From Rhodospirillaceae bacterium (GTDB lineage Bacteria > Pseudomonadota > Alphaproteobacteria > Rhodospirillales_A > Casp-alpha2): a stretch of 7,184 bases of DNA. The notes below the pieces were generated by a model. It was not told where the DNA came from and did not search any database. It saw nothing but the letters and a program-made list of their open reading frames with translations. This document shows positions 5,648-7,184 of this stretch, in pieces. Position numbers and translations under genes: made by a program. How positions within the stretch are numbered: the first letter of the stretch is position 1; the number at the start of each line of letters is the position of its first letter. The stretch lies in assembly GCA_003488105.1 (NCBI GenBank), contig DNMS01000210.1:4207-11390 (forward strand), read 5' to 3'.

Positions 5648-6499
5648 ATGAAAAGCCTGTCCCAACGCCTGAAGCAGGATGAGATTCTGATCGCCCCCGG
5701 CGTGTTCGACATGATTTCGGCGAAAGTCGCCGATTCCCTGGGGTTTGATGTCCTTTACATGACCGGCTACGGCGTCGTGGCCTCGCATCTGGGCCTGCCC
5801 GATGCCGGCATCGCGACCTATACTGACATGGTCAGCCGTGTGCGCCAGATCGCCGAAGGCACCAAGACGCCCCTGATCGCCGACGGCGACACCGGCTACG
5901 GCGGGCTGCTTAACCTGGAACACACGGTGCGCGGCTATGAACGGGCCGGCGCCACGGCGATCCAGCTTGAAGACCAGGAATTCCCCAAGAAATGCGGCCA
6001 CATGCTGGGCCGCAACGTGGTGCCGCTGGACGACATGCTGGCCAAGATCCGCGTCGCCCGCGACACCCGCGACAGCGACGAATTCCTGATCATCGCGCGC
6101 ACGGATTCCCGCACCACCCTGGGCCTGGACGAAGCCCTGCGCCGCGCCGACGCCTTCGCCGAAGCGGGCGCCGATATCCTGTTCGTCGAATCCCCGGAAA
6201 GCGAAGAGGAAATGCGCACGATCTGCGAGCGCTTCGACCTGCCGTTGCTGGCCAACATGGTCGAAGGCGGCCGCACCCCGGTGCTCAGCCGCGACGAGTT
6301 GCAGTCCCTCGGCTACAAGATCGCCCTGTTCCCCGGCAGCGGCTTCCTGGCCGCCGGTCAGGCCTTGAAGGCTGTCTACACCGACCTTAAGGAAACCGGC
6401 TCGACGGCCGGCTCGAAGGTCGACTTCTACCCGTTCGCGGAATTCAGCCAGCTCATGGGCTTCGGTCAAGTCTACGACTTCGAACAGAAATACAAGTGA
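5648..6499 (+). CDS. Isocitrate lyase/PEP mutase superfamily C-C lyase (methylisocitrate/dimethylmalate lyase-like)
   Basis: A 283-residue Mg2+-dependent TIM-barrel enzyme, near the usual ~290 residues. Visible: IAPGVFDMISA (15-25), YMTGYGVVASHLGLPD (37-52), Mg-site acidic cluster ADGDTGYGG (78-86), IQLEDQ (105-110), the lyase loop KKCGHMLG (114-121) with catalytic-type C116, IARTDSR (149-155), FVESP (179-183) and NMVEGGRTP (203-211). The KKCGH loop marks carbon-carbon lyases (isocitrate, 2-methylisocitrate and 2,3-dimethylmalate lyases) rather than PEP mutases, which lack this Cys. Many automated pipelines would still call it PEP mutase or carboxyphosphonoenolpyruvate mutase. ATG 5648 is chosen because AGAGGA (5633-5638) precedes it by 9 bases; the frame extends to ATG 5612, but that lies inside operator box 2. 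It is probably controlled by the divergent GntR. No citrate-synthase-like partner is in the window, so a classical methylcitrate role is unproven. Confidence 0.9.
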   Translation: MKSLSQRLKQDEILIAPGVFDMISAKVADSLGFDVLYMTGYGVVASHLGLPDAGIATYTDMVSRVRQIAEGTKTPLIADGDTGYGGLLNLEHTVRGYERAGATAIQLEDQEFPKKCGHMLGRNVVPLDDMLAKIRVARDTRDSDEFLIIARTDSRTTLGLDEALRRADAFAEAGADILFVESPESEEEMRTICERFDLPLLANMVEGGRTPVLSRDELQSLGYKIALFPGSGFLAAGQALKAVYTDLKETGSTAGSKVDFYPFAEFSQLMGFGQVYDFEQKYK

Positions 6500-6504
6500 T
6501 CCCC

Positions 6505-6529
6505 CCGGGCCCGCGCCCTGCGGGCCCGG
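6505..6529 (+). terminator. Strong GC hairpin after the lyase gene
   Basis: CCGGGCCCGC and GCGGGCCCGG pair perfectly as a 10-bp all-GC stem with the loop GCCCT, starting five bases after the lyase stop. No T-tract follows (CCCCCTGCC). It is very likely the 3' end structure of the lyase mRNA; whether it stops polymerase alone or only protects the end is unclear. Confidence 0.6.
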
Positions 6530-6566
6530 CCCCCTGCCGGGTATTGGCCTTGACGGCCCAAAATTA

Positions 6567-6582
6567 ATCTTGACGTCAAGAT
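6567..6582. promoter_or_regulatory. Perfect 16-bp palindrome, probable MarR operator
   Basis: ATCTTGACGTCAAGAT reads identically on both strands and ends 24 bases before the MarR start. Its size and TTGA..TCAA form fit a MarR dimer site. A half-site copy, CTTGACG, occurs at 6549-6555 exactly 20 bases upstream of the copy at 6569-6575, about two helical turns away. Autoregulation of the MarR gene and the overlapping downstream gene is the simplest reading. Confidence 0.65.
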
Positions 6583-6586
6583 AGTT

Positions 6587-6606
6587 GCCGGGAAAGACTG
6601 CCCGGC
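6587..6606 (+). promoter_or_regulatory. Hairpin abutting the MarR start codon
   Basis: GCCGGG (6587-6592) and CCCGGC (6601-6606) form a perfect 6-bp stem with the loop AAAGACTG, ending at the base before ATG 6607. The only ribosome-site-like sequence, GGGAAAG (6590-6596), is partly in the stem, so folding could limit translation initiation. Confidence 0.35.
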
Positions 6607-7146
6607 ATGGATCACTCTTCAACCCTTCCCGAGGATCACGTCGAACGCATTCTCGCCGAATGGCGGCAGGAATATCCGAACCTGGCCACCGCGCCCATGG
6701 GCGTGGTCGGTCGCGTCCGTCGGCTCGGCACCTTCTTTCTGCGCGGGATGGAAGAAACCTGGGCCAAGTTCGACCTGAACGTGGCGGGGTTCGACGTGCT
6801 GTCGACCCTGCTCCGCGTCGGCCCGCCCTACAGCCTGTCACCGGGTGAATTGATCGCTTCGACCATGGTCACGTCGGGCACCATGACCCACCGCATCGAC
6901 CAGTTGGAGCGGGCGGGATACGTCGTGCGCCGGGCCAATCGTGATGACGGCCGCAGCGTACGGATCGTCCTGACCGACCGAGGGCGGAAGCTGATCGAAC
7001 GGGCCCTTGTCGCCCATGTGGAAACCCAGGCCCGCTTGATCGAGACCCTGACTCCGGCGGAGCAGGATACCCTCGCGGCCCTGCTGAAAAAGATGCTGGC
7101 CGAGTTCGAGGCGCCGAAATCCGACAAACGGGACCCGGAGCCATGA
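6607..7146 (+). CDS. MarR-family transcriptional regulator
   Basis: A 179-residue winged helix-turn-helix regulator acting as a dimer. N-terminal dimerisation helices (about 8-58) are followed by the DNA-binding region: FDVLSTLLRVG (62-72), recognition segment MVTSGTMTHRIDQLERAGYVVR (87-108), and the wing RANRDDGRSVRIVLTDRG (109-126), which ends in the family's typical LT..G. A C-terminal dimerisation helix runs about 127-167 and the tail is charged. MarR proteins usually respond to phenolic compounds, aromatic acids or their CoA thioesters, or oxidants. There is no Cys in the sequence, so thiol-based redox sensing is excluded. ATG 6607 has the weak upstream site GGAAAG at 10 bases. Its stop overlaps the next gene's ATG (ATGA), so the two are probably translationally coupled, and the regulator's ligand may relate to that gene's pathway. 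Confidence 0.93.
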   Translation: MDHSSTLPEDHVERILAEWRQEYPNLATAPMGVVGRVRRLGTFFLRGMEETWAKFDLNVAGFDVLSTLLRVGPPYSLSPGELIASTMVTSGTMTHRIDQLERAGYVVRRANRDDGRSVRIVLTDRGRKLIERALVAHVETQARLIETLTPAEQDTLAALLKKMLAEFEAPKSDKRDPEP

Positions 7147-7184
7147 TCATCGAGAACACCCTGGACCTCAGCCTTGCTCCCGAC
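7143..7184 (+). CDS. Start of an unidentified gene (first 14 codons)
   Basis: An ATG at 7143-7145 overlaps the MarR stop in an ATGA junction, preceded by GGGACCCGGAGCC, whose GGAG lies 2 bases before it, a close ribosome site. The visible residues are MIIENTLDLSLAPD, running open to the right edge. The pattern (Ile/Glu/Asn followed by alternating hydrophobics and a Pro-Asp) resembles the beginning of CoxG/SRPBCC-type proteins, but 14 residues are too few to assign a family. Confidence 0.55.
   Translation, partial: MIIENTLDLSLAPD

Noticed and set aside
975..6499. A phosphonate biosynthesis cluster (PEP mutase + B12 radical SAM methylase + dehydrogenase + glycosyltransferase)
   Set aside because: The PEP-mutase-family protein carries the KKCGH lyase loop, no phosphonopyruvate decarboxylase is present, and a convergent and a divergent gene separate the parts, so they are not one operon.
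5609..6841. A 410-codon open frame on the minus strand, antisense to the lyase and MarR genes
   Set aside because: It is a shadow frame produced by GC-rich codon use. Its translation is low complexity, rich in Gly/Arg/Ala, with no recognisable domain, and it spans two genes and their control region.
1..7184. Mobile element, CRISPR array, tRNA or toxin-antitoxin locus
   Set aside because: No transposase, terminal repeats, spaced direct repeats, tRNA fold or small gene pair could be seen on either strand.

Overview
The window is GC-rich DNA with G/C-ending codons, dense genes, short intergenic gaps and frequent GTG starts. Together with the families present (acyl-CoA dehydrogenase, FCD-type GntR, ICL/PEP-mutase-type lyase, MarR) this suggests an alphaproteobacterium, perhaps of Rhodospirillales type. 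That placement is an inference from style and gene content, not from a marker gene. No RNA genes, CRISPR arrays, insertion sequences or phage genes are visible, and no gap between genes exceeds about 160 bases.

Layout. (1) 1-836, minus strand: the N-terminal 278 residues of an acyl-CoA dehydrogenase that runs off the left edge. (2) 837-974: a divergent intergenic region with a 6-bp inverted repeat. (3) 975-3793, plus strand: a membrane-anchored family-2 glycosyltransferase followed by a cobalamin-binding-type radical SAM protein related to the HpnP/DUF4070 group. They form a probable two-gene unit of unknown product. (4) 3897-4838, plus strand: a D-isomer-specific 2-hydroxyacid dehydrogenase whose best start is GTG. 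(5) 4807-5490, minus strand: a GntR/FCD regulator whose 3' end overlaps the dehydrogenase tail-to-tail by 32 bases. (6) 5491-5647: a divergent control region with two near-identical 12-bp palindromes spaced 52 bases apart. (7) 5648-6499, plus strand: an isocitrate-lyase/PEP-mutase superfamily enzyme carrying the KKCGH lyase signature, followed by a very stable GC hairpin. (8) 6607-7146, plus strand: a MarR regulator preceded by a perfect 16-bp palindrome. (9) From 7143: the first 14 codons of a gene that overlaps the MarR stop by 4 bases.

How the parts may work together. The GntR regulator, the lyase and the hydroxyacid dehydrogenase look like a small carboxylic-acid catabolic module. The regulator would bind the two palindromes in the shared promoter region and release them when a carboxylate ligand is present. 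The lyase would cleave a 2-hydroxy-dicarboxylate or related acid to a 2-oxo acid, and the dehydrogenase would interconvert a 2-oxo acid and a D-2-hydroxy acid. The substrate is not identifiable from sequence. The glycosyltransferase/radical SAM pair is the least explained part. Its membrane segments and HpnP-like family suggest modification of a lipid or a polyprenyl-linked sugar. The MarR gene probably autoregulates itself and the downstream gene through its palindrome.
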